A stretch of DNA of 64,000 nucleotides from Tropicibacter sp. R16_0 (GTDB taxonomy: Bacteria; Pseudomonadota; Alphaproteobacteria; Rhodobacterales; Rhodobacteraceae): contig NZ_JAGHRE010000008.1 in NCBI RefSeq assembly GCF_017743935.1, forward strand, positions 124,001-188,000. The letters run 5' to 3'. Below are positions 6,770 through 15,751 of the stretch, in pieces (the stretch's first letter is position 1; the number at the start of each line of letters is the position of its first letter). A program made the translations under genes and the position numbers. The notes under the pieces are model-generated. The model was not told where the DNA came from. It ran no database searches and saw only the letters and a list, made by a program, of their open reading frames with translations.

Positions 6770-8545
6770 ATGAAAATGACCACAGAAGAAGCATTCGTCA
6801 AAACGCTGCAGATGCACGGCATCCAGCACGCGTTTGGCATCATCGGTTCGGCAATGATGCCGATCTCGGACATCTTCCCTGCCGCAGGCATCAAGTTCTG
6901 GGACGTTGCCCACGAGGGTTCGGGCGGCTTCATGGCTGACGGTTACACCCGCGCCACCGGCAAGATGTCGATGATGATCGCGCAGAACGGCCCCGGCATC
7001 ACCAACTTCGTGACCGCCGTGAAAACCGCTTACTGGAACCACACCCCGCTGCTGCTGGTGACCCCGCAGGCCGCGAACAAGACCATTGGTCAGGGTGGCT
7101 TCCAGGAAATGGAACAGATGCGCATGTTCGCTGATTGCGTCTGCTACCAGGAAGAAGTCCGCGACCCCTCGCGCGTTGCCGAAGTTCTGAACCGTGTGAT
7201 CATGAACGCCAAACGCGCCTCGGCTCCGGCTCAGCTGAACATCCCGCGTGACATGTTCACCCAAGTTGTCGACATCGAACTGCCCGCCATCGTTGAATTC
7301 GAACGTCCCTCGGGCGGCGAAGACGCGGTTGCCGCAGCGGCCGAGCTGCTGTCGAACGCAAAGAACCCCGTCATCCTGAACGGTGCGGGCGTTGTTCTGT
7401 CCGCAGGCGGTATCGAAGCCTCCAAAGACCTGGCCGAGCGTCTGACCGCTCCGGTCTGCGTTGGCTACCAGCACAACGACGCCTTCCCCGGCAACCACCC
7501 GCTGTTTGCAGGTCCCCTGGGCTACAACGGCTCGAAGGCCGGTATGGAACTGATCAAAGAAGCTGACGTTGTTCTGGCTCTGGGGACTCGTCTGAACCCG
7601 TTCTCGACCCTGCCCGGTTACGGCATGGAGTACTGGCCCGCAGACGCCAAAATCATCCAGGTCGACATCAACCCCGACCGCATCGGCCTGACCAAGAAGG
7701 TTTCGGTTGGTATCGTGGGTGACGCAGCCAAAGTTGCCAAAGGCATCCTGGCCCGTCTGTCGGACACCGCAGGTGACGAAGGCCGCGAAGCGCGCAAAGA
7801 CAACATCGCGCAGAAGAAATCGGCATGGGCACAGCAGCTGTCCTCGATGACCCACGAAGACGACGATCCGGGCACCACCTGGAACGAGCGTGCACGCGAC
7901 GCCAAGCCCGACTGGATGAGCCCCCGTATGGCGTGGCGCGCGATCCAGCAAGCTCTGCCGCGCGAAGCGATCATCTCGTCCGACATCGGCAACAACTGCG
8001 CCATCGGTAACGCCTATCCGGACTTCGACGAAGGCCGCAAATACCTGGCACCTGGCCTGTTCGGCCCCTGCGGCTATGGTCTGCCTGCCATCGCTGGTGC
8101 GAAAATCGGCCAGCCGGACACTCCGGTTGTTGGTTTCTCGGGTGACGGCGCATTCGGCATCGCGGTGAACGAACTGACCGCAATCGGCCGCGGCGACTGG
8201 CCTGCGATCACACACATCGTGTTCCGCAACTATCAGTGGGGTGCTGAAAAGCGCAACTCGACCCTGTGGTTCGACGACAACTTCGTCGGCACCGAGCTGG
8301 ACGAGCAGGTTTCCTACGCTGGCATCGCCAACGCATGTGGCCTGAAAGGTGTTGTTGCCCGCACTCAGGACGAGCTGACCGCCGCCTTGAACCAGGCGAT
8401 CGAAGACCAGAAGAACGGCATCACCACCCTGATCGAAGCCATGATCAACCAGGAACTGGGTGAGCCCTTCCGCCGTGACGCAATGAAGAAGCCGGTCCGT
8501 GTGGCAGGCATCGACGCTGCCGACATGCGCGAGCAGCAGGTCTAA
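6770..8545 (+). CDS. xsc: Sulfoacetaldehyde acetyltransferase Xsc
   Basis: 591-residue ThDP enzyme converting sulfoacetaldehyde and phosphate to acetyl phosphate and sulfite, the desulfonation step of taurine, isethionate and related C2 sulfonates. The N-terminal PYR domain carries the ThDP-activating Glu49 (HEGSGGFMADGY); the C-terminal PP domain has GDGAFGIAVNELTAIG and the Xsc-typical YQWGAEKRN. The ATG at 6770 has GGAG nine bases upstream; an ATG two codons later is also possible. Codon choice is very uniform (CTG, GGC, AAC, GAC), as in highly expressed genes. It lies downstream of tauR and its binding repeats and leads pta, the exporter and soeABC. Confidence 0.96.
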   Translation: MKMTTEEAFVKTLQMHGIQHAFGIIGSAMMPISDIFPAAGIKFWDVAHEGSGGFMADGYTRATGKMSMMIAQNGPGITNFVTAVKTAYWNHTPLLLVTPQAANKTIGQGGFQEMEQMRMFADCVCYQEEVRDPSRVAEVLNRVIMNAKRASAPAQLNIPRDMFTQVVDIELPAIVEFERPSGGEDAVAAAAELLSNAKNPVILNGAGVVLSAGGIEASKDLAERLTAPVCVGYQHNDAFPGNHPLFAGPLGYNGSKAGMELIKEADVVLALGTRLNPFSTLPGYGMEYWPADAKIIQVDINPDRIGLTKKVSVGIVGDAAKVAKGILARLSDTAGDEGREARKDNIAQKKSAWAQQLSSMTHEDDDPGTTWNERARDAKPDWMSPRMAWRAIQQALPREAIISSDIGNNCAIGNAYPDFDEGRKYLAPGLFGPCGYGLPAIAGAKIGQPDTPVVGFSGDGAFGIAVNELTAIGRGDWPAITHIVFRNYQWGAEKRNSTLWFDDNFVGTELDEQVSYAGIANACGLKGVVARTQDELTAALNQAIEDQKNGITTLIEAMINQELGEPFRRDAMKKPVRVAGIDAADMREQQV

Positions 8546-8573
8546 GAGAAGAAACGAACAGGAGCCGGGACGT

Positions 8574-9581
8574 ATGACCCTAACACCGATCGAGCTGTTG
8601 ACGGCAAACGCCCCGGCAACCCGCCCTGTTGTTTCTCTAAGCGAAGGCAGTGATCCCCGCATCGTCGCGGGGGCACTGGCCGCCCACAAGGCCGGATTGG
8701 CCGATGTCATTCTTGTTGGACCGCAAGCCGAAGTTGAAGCTGCGTTGCAGGCCGAAGGGGCCTCCGCATGCGACGGCGTTGCCATCCACGACCCCGCGAC
8801 CTCGGATCTGACCGATGAGTTCGCGAACGTTTACTATGAGTTGCGCAAGCACAAAGGCGTGGATGAGGCCAAAGCCCGTGCCGCCGCTGAAACCCCGCTG
8901 GTTTATGCCGCGATGTTGGTCCGCACGGGCCGCGCCACGGGGACCGTAGGTGGAGCGGTTCACACCACCGGCGACGTTGTGCGCACCGCGATCCAGGTGA
9001 TCGGCATGGCGCCCGACGCGGGCATGGTGTCGTCCTTTTTCCTGATGTACCCGCCCGAGAATGCCCAGCCTGGCGCACGCGCGATGCTCTATTCCGACTG
9101 CGGGTTGGTCATCGACCCAAGTGCGGCTGAGCTGGCCAAGATCGCAACCGCCTCGGCCACGTCGGCACGCGCTCTGCTGCGCGCCGAGCCCAAGATCGCG
9201 ATGCTATCGTTTTCGACCAAGGGCAGCGCCAAGCATCCCGCTGTCGACAAGGTGATCGAAGCGACCGAAACCCTGCGCGCCGATGCGCCTGACCTTCAGG
9301 TTGACGGTGAGCTACAATTCGATGCCGCCTTTGTTCCGTCTGTCGGCGAGCATAAATCGCCCGGATCTGATGTGGCCGGCCAAGCGAACGTGATGATCTT
9401 CCCCAACTTGGACGCGGGCAACATCAGCTACAAAATCACTCAGCGGATCGGCGGCTATTCCGCCATCGGCCCTGTGATGCAGGGGCTTGCACAGCCCGCC
9501 AATGACCTTTCGCGCGGCTGCAGCGCTGATGACGTGACCCAGATCATTGCGGTCACCATCCTGCAGGCGCAGACCAACTGA
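8574..9581 (+). CDS. pta: Phosphate acetyltransferase (Xsc partner)
   Basis: 335 residues, the short single-domain PTA_PTB form without the regulatory N-terminus of enterobacterial Pta. It transfers the acetyl group of acetyl phosphate made by Xsc to CoA. Family features include the N-terminal PVVSLSEGSDPRI, the central GRATGTVGGAVHTTGDVVRTAIQ and the C-terminal NISYKITQRIGGYSAIGPVMQGL substrate-binding stretch. The ATG at 8574 is 28 nt after the xsc stop with GGAGCCGGG upstream, so the genes are co-transcribed. Pairing with xsc is the standard arrangement in sulfonate users. Confidence 0.94.
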   Translation: MTLTPIELLTANAPATRPVVSLSEGSDPRIVAGALAAHKAGLADVILVGPQAEVEAALQAEGASACDGVAIHDPATSDLTDEFANVYYELRKHKGVDEAKARAAAETPLVYAAMLVRTGRATGTVGGAVHTTGDVVRTAIQVIGMAPDAGMVSSFFLMYPPENAQPGARAMLYSDCGLVIDPSAAELAKIATASATSARALLRAEPKIAMLSFSTKGSAKHPAVDKVIEATETLRADAPDLQVDGELQFDAAFVPSVGEHKSPGSDVAGQANVMIFPNLDAGNISYKITQRIGGYSAIGPVMQGLAQPANDLSRGCSADDVTQIIAVTILQAQTN

Positions 9582-9595
9582 CATCAAGGCAGCTC

Positions 9596-9613
9596 GACCC
9601 CAGAGCTGGGGTC
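9596..9613 (+). other. Hairpin between pta and the exporter gene
   Basis: GACCCCAG-AG-CTGGGGTC is a perfect stem followed only by TTTGCG. It lies in the only sizeable gap (70 nt) between pta and the next gene and could lower read-through or protect the xsc-pta message from 3' decay, separating high xsc-pta expression from downstream genes. Confidence 0.5.
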
Positions 9614-9651
9614 TTTGCGACCCATATACGACAAAGGAAAGAACAATAGAT

Positions 9652-10683
9652 ATGGCGTCCGCAAATCCTGAAACCCTGTCGTTCGTCGAACGGCACATAG
9701 AGCGTGCCCGCGAGCTGTTCCCCGGCATCATGGTCGCCATCATGGTGGCTGTGGCAGCGAAATTCCTGTCCGAGCACTATGCAACTCCGGCGATGCTTCT
9801 TGCCTTGCTTTTGGGCATCGCCATCAGCTTTTTGGGTGAAGAAGGTAAAGCTGTTCAGGGCGTGGCCTTTTCGGCCCGCACCCTGCTGCGCCTCGGCGTC
9901 GCCCTGCTGGGTGTCCGTGTTTCGATGACACTGATGATGGGCCTGGGCTGGGATCTGATCGCCCTTGTTGTTGGCGGCGTTCTGGCCACCATCGCATTCG
10001 GCCTCGCCGTCGCCCGGTTCTTCGGCCACAAATGGCGCTTTGCCTTTCTGACTGCCGGTTCGGTCGCGATCTGTGGCGCGTCTGCTGCCATGGCGATCAG
10101 TGCCATCCTGCCAAAGGATGAACGGTCCGAAGAGCGCCTGATCTTTACCGTTCTGGGTGTCACCGTCCTGTCGACCATTGCCATGATCGCCTATCCGATC
10201 CTGGTGCGCGCACTTGGCATGAACGACGTTGCTGGCGGCGTGTTTCTGGGCGGCACCATTCACGATGTGGCGCAGGTCGTCGGTGCAGGCTTCTCGATCT
10301 CGGAGCAGACTGGCGATACCGCGACCCTGGTCAAACTCTTCCGCGTGGCCATGCTCGCACCGATCGTTCTGGTTGCCTCGCTGCTGATCCGCCGTTTTGC
10401 CGAGGCTGATGTGGATGGCGAGCGCCCTCCGATCCTGCCGGGCTTTGTCGTCGGCTTCCTGGTTCTGGCGGGTGCAAGCTCGTTTGACTTGATCCCGCCC
10501 GTGATCGCCGATTTCATGAGCCAAGCCTCGCGCTGGCTGCTGCTGGTCGCCATCGCGGCGGTCGGAATGAAGACCAACCTCAAACAAGTACTCTCGGTCG
10601 GCGGCGCCGCCATCGCCCTGATCATCGTTGAAACCCTATTCATTGCCGGAGTGATCCTCGGGGGGATGACCTTCCTGACCTGA
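9652..10683 (+). CDS. YeiH/UPF0324 family putative sulfite/sulfate exporter
   Basis: 343-residue polytopic protein of the conserved hypothetical 698 / YeiH family (PSE). About ten helices are visible; typical segments are VAIMVAVAAKFLSEHY, GVALLGVRVSMTLMM, GSVAICGASAAMAISAIL and GGTIHDVAQVVGAGFSIS. Members next to sulfonate genes are proposed exporters of sulfite or sulfate, which suits its place between the sulfite-producing xsc-pta and the sulfite-oxidising soeABC. The start is the ATG at 9652 with AAAGGAAAG upstream. Transport direction and substrate are inferred from context only. Confidence 0.85.
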   Translation: MASANPETLSFVERHIERARELFPGIMVAIMVAVAAKFLSEHYATPAMLLALLLGIAISFLGEEGKAVQGVAFSARTLLRLGVALLGVRVSMTLMMGLGWDLIALVVGGVLATIAFGLAVARFFGHKWRFAFLTAGSVAICGASAAMAISAILPKDERSEERLIFTVLGVTVLSTIAMIAYPILVRALGMNDVAGGVFLGGTIHDVAQVVGAGFSISEQTGDTATLVKLFRVAMLAPIVLVASLLIRRFAEADVDGERPPILPGFVVGFLVLAGASSFDLIPPVIADFMSQASRWLLLVAIAAVGMKTNLKQVLSVGGAAIALIIVETLFIAGVILGGMTFLT

Positions 10684-10709
10684 GACGCCGCCCAACAGAA
10701 GGACGCCAG

Positions 10710-13532
10710 ATGACAATCCAGCAACCTAAGATCGACACCTCGCCCAAGGTCTCGGACGAGATCCGGCAGACCACCTGCTACATGTGCGCGTGTCGATGCG
10801 GCATCAACGTTCACATGAAGGACGGCAAGGTCGCCTATATCGAAGGCAACCGCGATCATCCCGTGAACAAGGGCGTTCTGTGCGCCAAGGGGTCAGCGGG
10901 CATCATGCAGGTGAACGCCCCCTCGCGCCTGAAGGCCCCAATGAAACGGGTTGGTCCACGTGGTTCGGGAGAGTTCGAAGAGATCAGCTGGGACGAGGCG
11001 CTGGATATCGCGGCGGGCTGGCTGGAGCCGATCCGCAAAACCAACCCCGAAAAGCTGGCGTTCTTCACCGGTCGCGACCAGTCGCAGTCTTTCACCAGCT
11101 TCTTTGCTCAGAACTTTGGCACGCCCAACTATGCAGCCCACGGCGGCTTCTGCTCGGTCAACATGGCGGCGGGCGGCATCTACACCATGGGCGGCGCGTT
11201 CTGGGAGTTTGGACAGCCCGACTGGGAACACACCAAGCTGTTCATGCTGTTCGGCGTAGCAGAAGACCACGATTCGAACCCCATCAAGATCGGCATTGGC
11301 AAAATCAAGGCACGCGGCGCGCGGGTGATCGGCGTCAACCCGATCCGCTCCGGCTATAACGCGGTGGCCGACGATTGGGTCGGTATCACGCCTGGCACCG
11401 ATGGGCTGTTCATCCTGTCGATGATCCACGTCCTGATGAAGGCGGGCAAGATCGACCTGGATTACCTCAGCCGCTACACCAACGCGCCGGTCCTGATCGA
11501 TGGCAGCGAAGGCGCCACCAAAGGCCTGTTCCTGCGCGATGCAGACGGCAAGCCGCTGGTCATCGACCGCAACACCGGTGAGCCGACCGCATTCGACAAA
11601 CCGGGCGTCCGCCCCGACCTGTCGGCGACATACGAAAAAGACGGTGTCACGCACCGCCCCGTGTTCCACGGCATGGTCGAGCGGTACCTGTCCGACGAAT
11701 ATGCGCCCGAAGCCGTGGCCGAGCGTTGTGGCATCCCCGCCGAACGCATCCGCGCCATCGCGGGTGAGCTGGCCCGCGTTGCCTTTGACGAAGCGTTCGA
11801 ACTGGACCACGAATGGACCGACTTCCGCGGCGAGAAGCACACCAAGATGATCGGTCGCCCGGTCTCGATGCACTCGATGCGCGGTGTCTCGGCGCACGCC
11901 AACGGATTCCAGACCTGTCGCGCGCTGCACGTGTTGCAGATCATCCTGGGCACGGTCGAGGTTCCCGGCGGCTTCCGCTTTAAACCGCCGTATCCCAAGC
12001 CGGTCGAAGCGCACCCTGCCCCGCACTGTAAAGTGACCCCCGACGCGCCGCTTGATGGCCCGCACCTGGGCTTTGTGCGTGGTCCAGAAAACCTAGCGCT
12101 GAAAGAAGACGGCAGCCCGGCGCGGATCGACAAGGCGTTCACCTGGGAAAACCCGATGTCCAGCCACGGGCTGATGCATATGGTGATCTCAAACGCGCAC
12201 GCGGGTGACCCGTACAAGATCGACACGCTGTTCATGTACATGGCGAACATGTCGTGGAACTCGACCATGAACACCAAGGGTGTCATGGAGATGCTCACCG
12301 ACAAGGATGAAAGCGGCGAATATGTGATCCCGCGCATCATCTATTCCGACGCCTACAGCTCGGAAATGGTGGCCTATGCCGACCTGATCCTGCCCGACAC
12401 CACCTATCTGGAACGGCACGACTGTATCTCGCTACTGGATCGCCCGATTTGTGAGGCGGACGCAGCAGCAGACGCCATCCGTTGGCCGGTGATCGAGCCA
12501 GACCGCGATGTGCGCGGCTTCCAGACCGCTCTGGTGCAGCTGGCCAACAAGATGAAACTGCCGGGTTTCACCAACGAAGACGGCTCTGCCAAGTATCAGG
12601 ATTACGCCGACTACATCGTGAACCACCAGCGCAAGCCGGGCATTGGCCCGCTCGCCGGTTTCCGCGGTGAAAACGGCGACAAGGTTGGCCGCGGCGAAGT
12701 GAACCCCGAGCAGCTGGATCGTTACATCGAGAACGGCGGCTTCTACGTGGCCCACATCCCCGAGGGTGCGGACTATTACAAGCCCTGGAACACCGCGTAT
12801 CAGGATTGGGCTGTGGACATCGGCATCTATGACAAGCCGGAACCCTATCTGTTCCAGCTCTATTCCGAGCCGATGCGCAAGTTCCAGCTGGCTGCCGAAG
12901 GTCACGGCGACCGCCAGCCGCCGGATCACCTGCGCGAGCGGATCAAGGAAAAGCTCGACCCGATGCCGATCTGGTACGAAACCGATCAGCACGGCAACGA
13001 AGGCTTCACCGTCAACGCGCTGACACAGCGTCCGATGGCGATGTACCACTCGTGGGGCACCCAGAACGCCTGGCTGCGTCAGCTGCACGGCCGCAACCCG
13101 CTGTATGTGCCGACCAAGCTGATGCGCGAGAACGGCCTGCAAGACGGCGATTGGGCCAAAGTGACCTCGCCGCACGGTGAAATCACTGTACCGGTGATGG
13201 AAATGGCGGCGCTGAACGACAACACCGTCTGGACCTGGAACGCCATCGGCAAGCGCAAAGGCGCTTGGGCGTTGGAAGAAGACGCGCCCGAAGCCACCAA
13301 AGGTTTCCTGCTGAACCACCTGATCCACGAGTTGCTGCCGCCAAAGGGCGACGGGCTTCGCTGGGCCAATTCGGACCCGATCACCGGTCAGGCCGCTTGG
13401 TTCGACCTGAAGGTCAAGATCGAGAAAGCAGGCGCACCCGAGGATCTGGCGGAAAGCCAGCCGGTCTTTGAACCGATCAAATCACCGGTGGGAACCGGTC
13501 CTAAAAACCTGGCGTGGAAGGTAGGCAAATAA
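10710..13532 (+). CDS. soeA: Sulfite dehydrogenase (quinone) catalytic subunit SoeA
   Basis: 940-residue molybdopterin oxidoreductase of the DMSO-reductase family. An N-terminal [4Fe-4S] site is formed by Cys23-x2-Cys26-x3-Cys30 and Cys58; the molybdopterin domain and the C-terminal molydopterin dinucleotide-binding barrel (from about 770, GRNPLYVPTKLMRENGLQDGDWAKV) follow. There is no twin-arginine signal, so the enzyme is cytoplasmic, as described for Allochromatium SoeABC. With SoeB and SoeC it passes electrons from sulfite oxidation to the quinone pool. The gene begins 27 nt after the exporter and overlaps soeB by one base (TAATG). Position after xsc supports sulfite as substrate; other Psr/Phs-type substrates are less likely. 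Confidence 0.9.
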   Translation: MTIQQPKIDTSPKVSDEIRQTTCYMCACRCGINVHMKDGKVAYIEGNRDHPVNKGVLCAKGSAGIMQVNAPSRLKAPMKRVGPRGSGEFEEISWDEALDIAAGWLEPIRKTNPEKLAFFTGRDQSQSFTSFFAQNFGTPNYAAHGGFCSVNMAAGGIYTMGGAFWEFGQPDWEHTKLFMLFGVAEDHDSNPIKIGIGKIKARGARVIGVNPIRSGYNAVADDWVGITPGTDGLFILSMIHVLMKAGKIDLDYLSRYTNAPVLIDGSEGATKGLFLRDADGKPLVIDRNTGEPTAFDKPGVRPDLSATYEKDGVTHRPVFHGMVERYLSDEYAPEAVAERCGIPAERIRAIAGELARVAFDEAFELDHEWTDFRGEKHTKMIGRPVSMHSMRGVSAHANGFQTCRALHVLQIILGTVEVPGGFRFKPPYPKPVEAHPAPHCKVTPDAPLDGPHLGFVRGPENLALKEDGSPARIDKAFTWENPMSSHGLMHMVISNAHAGDPYKIDTLFMYMANMSWNSTMNTKGVMEMLTDKDESGEYVIPRIIYSDAYSSEMVAYADLILPDTTYLERHDCISLLDRPICEADAAADAIRWPVIEPDRDVRGFQTALVQLANKMKLPGFTNEDGSAKYQDYADYIVNHQRKPGIGPLAGFRGENGDKVGRGEVNPEQLDRYIENGGFYVAHIPEGADYYKPWNTAYQDWAVDIGIYDKPEPYLFQLYSEPMRKFQLAAEGHGDRQPPDHLRERIKEKLDPMPIWYETDQHGNEGFTVNALTQRPMAMYHSWGTQNAWLRQLHGRNPLYVPTKLMRENGLQDGDWAKVTSPHGEITVPVMEMAALNDNTVWTWNAIGKRKGAWALEEDAPEATKGFLLNHLIHELLPPKGDGLRWANSDPITGQAAWFDLKVKIEKAGAPEDLAESQPVFEPIKSPVGTGPKNLAWKVGK

Positions 13533-14296
13533 TGACCCAACTCCCCCAATCCACTGACCGCAAGATGGGTCTGGTGATCGACCTGGATACCTGTGTCGGT
13601 TGCCACGCCTGCGTGATCTCATGCAAAGGCTGGAACACCGAAAACTACGGTGCGCCGCTGTCGGATCAGGATGCTTATGGCGGCAACCCGTCGGGCACCT
13701 TCCTGAACCGAGTCCACAGCTTTGAGGTGCAGCCCGAACAGGGCCACGCGCAGCTGATCCACTTCCCCAAGTCCTGCCTGCACTGCGAGGACGCGCCCTG
13801 CGTCACCGTCTGCCCCACCGGGGCCAGCTACAAGCGGGTCGAGGACGGCATTGTTCTGGTCAACGAAAGCGACTGCATCGGTTGCGGTCTCTGTGCATGG
13901 TCGTGCCCCTATGGCGCGCGCGAGCTGGACGTGACTGAAGGCGTGATGAAGAAATGCACCCTCTGCGTCGACCGGATCTATAACGAAAACCTGCCCGAGG
14001 TGGACCGTGTTCCATCCTGCGTCCGCACCTGCCCCGCAGGCGCGCGGCACTTTGGTGATCTGGGCGATCCGAACAGCGACGTGTCCAAGCTGGTCGAAGA
14101 GCGCGGTGGCATGGACCTGATGCCGGAACAGGGCACTAAACCGGTCAACAAATACCTGCCCCCCCGTCCCAAGGACACGGTAGAAGAGCAAATCGACATC
14201 CTCGCGCCACTGCTGGCCCCCGTCGCCGAAAACCCTGGCGGTTTCATGGGTTGGCTGGACAAGGCTCTGGATAAAATCCCCGGAGGTAACGCCTGA
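13532..14296 (+). CDS. soeB: Sulfite dehydrogenase iron-sulfur subunit SoeB
   Basis: 254-residue ferredoxin-like protein with four cysteine clusters: CVGCHACVISCKGWN, CLHCEDAPCVTVCPTGA, CIGCGLCAWSCPYGA and CTLC...SCVRTCPAGA, the pattern of four [4Fe-4S] centres in DmsB/PsrB-type electron wires. It links the SoeA molybdenum centre to the membrane subunit. The ATG at 13532 shares its A with the soeA stop, and the stop shares a base with the soeC start, so the three subunits are translationally coupled. No export signal, matching cytoplasmic SoeA. Confidence 0.93.
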   Translation: MTQLPQSTDRKMGLVIDLDTCVGCHACVISCKGWNTENYGAPLSDQDAYGGNPSGTFLNRVHSFEVQPEQGHAQLIHFPKSCLHCEDAPCVTVCPTGASYKRVEDGIVLVNESDCIGCGLCAWSCPYGARELDVTEGVMKKCTLCVDRIYNENLPEVDRVPSCVRTCPAGARHFGDLGDPNSDVSKLVEERGGMDLMPEQGTKPVNKYLPPRPKDTVEEQIDILAPLLAPVAENPGGFMGWLDKALDKIPGGNA

Positions 14297-15168
14297 TGCA
14301 TCCCGCACCTTCAGTTATCGTTTTCACCACCCTGTCGGGTCTGGGCTTTGGCCTGCTGATGTTCCTGGGCCTGGGGTTTCCGTCAGTCACCGGCTGGGTC
14401 GCCTTTGTCTTCTTTGCCATCGCATACGCACTGGCGGTTGGTGGGCTGATGGCCTCGACCTTTCACCTGGGCCACCCCGAGCGTGCAATGAAAGCGTTCA
14501 CCCAGTGGAAAACCAGCTGGCTCAGCCGCGAAGGCTGGTGCGCAGTCATCGCGCTGCTGGTCATGGCACCCTATGGCGCGGGTCTGGTGTTCCTGAAAGA
14601 GAACTACACCGCCCTTGGCGTAATCGGCGCGATCTTCAGCCTGCTTACGGTCTTCACCACCTCGATGATCTACACCCAGCTTAAGACCATCCCGCGCTGG
14701 AACATGAAGCTGACCCCAGCGATGTTCCTGTCGTTCTCGATCGCAGGCGGCGCCTTGCTGGCCGGTCAGGTCAATGCGGCCATGATCCTGCTCGCCGTCG
14801 CCGCACTGGTGCAGCTGGCCTATTGGAAACAAGGTGATGAGGCATTCGCCAATTCGGGCACCGATATGGGCACCGCAACGGGTCTGGGCTCGCGCGGAAC
14901 TGTGCGCGCCTTTGAGCCGCCCCACACCGGCACCAACTATCTGCTGCGCGAGTTTGTGCATGTGGTGGGCCGTAAACACGCGGCCAAGCTGCGGGTGATT
15001 TCTTTCACTCTGGCCTTTGTCCTGCCGATCCTGATCCTGCTGATCTCGCCCCACCACTTTGGCGCGCTGATCGCGGTGCTGTCGCACCTGGCGGGCATTG
15101 CCACCTCGCGCTGGCTGTTCTTTGCCCAGGCCGAACATGTGGTTGGCCTCTACTACGGCAAACGCTGA
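14296..15168 (+). CDS. soeC: Sulfite dehydrogenase membrane anchor SoeC
   Basis: 290-residue DmsC-like integral membrane protein with about eight helices, starting PSVIVFTTLSGLGFGLLMF. Conserved segments include STFHLGHPERAMKAFTQWKTSWLSREG, typical of DmsC anchors that hold the quinone site. It ties SoeAB to the inner face of the membrane and delivers electrons to the quinone pool. The ATG overlaps the soeB stop (TGATG). A strong terminator at 15201 closes the xsc-to-soeC run. Confidence 0.92.
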   Translation: MHPAPSVIVFTTLSGLGFGLLMFLGLGFPSVTGWVAFVFFAIAYALAVGGLMASTFHLGHPERAMKAFTQWKTSWLSREGWCAVIALLVMAPYGAGLVFLKENYTALGVIGAIFSLLTVFTTSMIYTQLKTIPRWNMKLTPAMFLSFSIAGGALLAGQVNAAMILLAVAALVQLAYWKQGDEAFANSGTDMGTATGLGSRGTVRAFEPPHTGTNYLLREFVHVVGRKHAAKLRVISFTLAFVLPILILLISPHHFGALIAVLSHLAGIATSRWLFFAQAEHVVGLYYGKR

Positions 15169-15200
15169 TCCTCTTCAGCCTGCTGAAAGCAACCAAGACA

Positions 15201-15235
15201 CGGACACCCGATGCATTTGCATCCGGTGTCCGTTT
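15201..15235 (+). terminator. Terminator of the xsc-pta-soeABC run
   Basis: CGGACACC-C-GATGCA-TT-TGCATC-C-GGTGTCCG forms a 14-pair stem with one C-C mismatch, followed by TTTT. It begins 32 nt after the soeC stop. Confidence 0.88.
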
Positions 15236-15250
15236 TCATTTGACCCGACA

Positions 15251-15739
15251 TCAATCCACTCTCAGCCGATCGGCCAGCGCATCGTTCACACTGGCGTAGG
15301 CCGGTTCGATCCAGGACGAATCCCAGAACCAAAGGTAGATCCCGCGATCCACTTCGTGCTGAGTGACCTTTGTGCCCACTTCGACAGACTCCAGCAGCCA
15401 TTGGTGATCAAAGGTGATGATCCCCGGTATGCCGCCGGTCTGCCGCAGTTGGCGGCGCGGGGACAGAGTTTTCACGGTTGCCGTCATCTCGAGGATCTTG
15501 CCATCAGGATCCACGACGTGGTTCACCACTTGGACTCCATCCTCATAAGTCCCATCTACTTTGACAAATACCGGGTTCCAGTCGGAATAGGCCGACGTTT
15601 CCATCAACACCGCCCAAACTTCGTCCGGTGTAGCCTCAACCACTTGCTCAACGTGAAATGTCTTGCGGGTTTGCGTCCCCACCGCCACCGCAAGAAGCAC
15701 GACGATGGGTAAGCCGAATTTCAGAAGGTTCCAGATCAT
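15251..15739 (-). CDS. SRPBCC family protein, membrane-anchored
   Basis: 162 residues with an N-terminal helix (LLKFGLPIVVLLAVAVG) that is either an uncleaved anchor or signal, followed by a START/Bet-v-1 (SRPBCC) fold: FHVEQVVEATPDEVWAVLMETSAYSDWNPVFVKV is the usual first strand and helix. Such domains bind hydrophobic ligands; no ligand can be named. The upstream hydrolase ends 12 nt before this start codon on the same strand, so the two are probably co-transcribed. The stop is 18 nt from the soeC terminator on the other strand. Confidence 0.78.
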   Translation of the reverse strand: MIWNLLKFGLPIVVLLAVAVGTQTRKTFHVEQVVEATPDEVWAVLMETSAYSDWNPVFVKVDGTYEDGVQVVNHVVDPDGKILEMTATVKTLSPRRQLRQTGGIPGIITFDHQWLLESVEVGTKVTQHEVDRGIYLWFWDSSWIEPAYASVNDALADRLRVD

Positions 15740-15751
15740 GTCGCCCTCAAG

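Noticed and set aside
6428-8785. 785-codon open frame antisense to xsc
   Set aside because: It mirrors the strong G/C third-position bias of xsc; the translation has no domain logic, and the sense strand carries an unmistakable Xsc.
10893-12065. 390-codon open frame antisense to soeA
   Set aside because: Shadow of a highly biased gene; no motif, no ribosome site.
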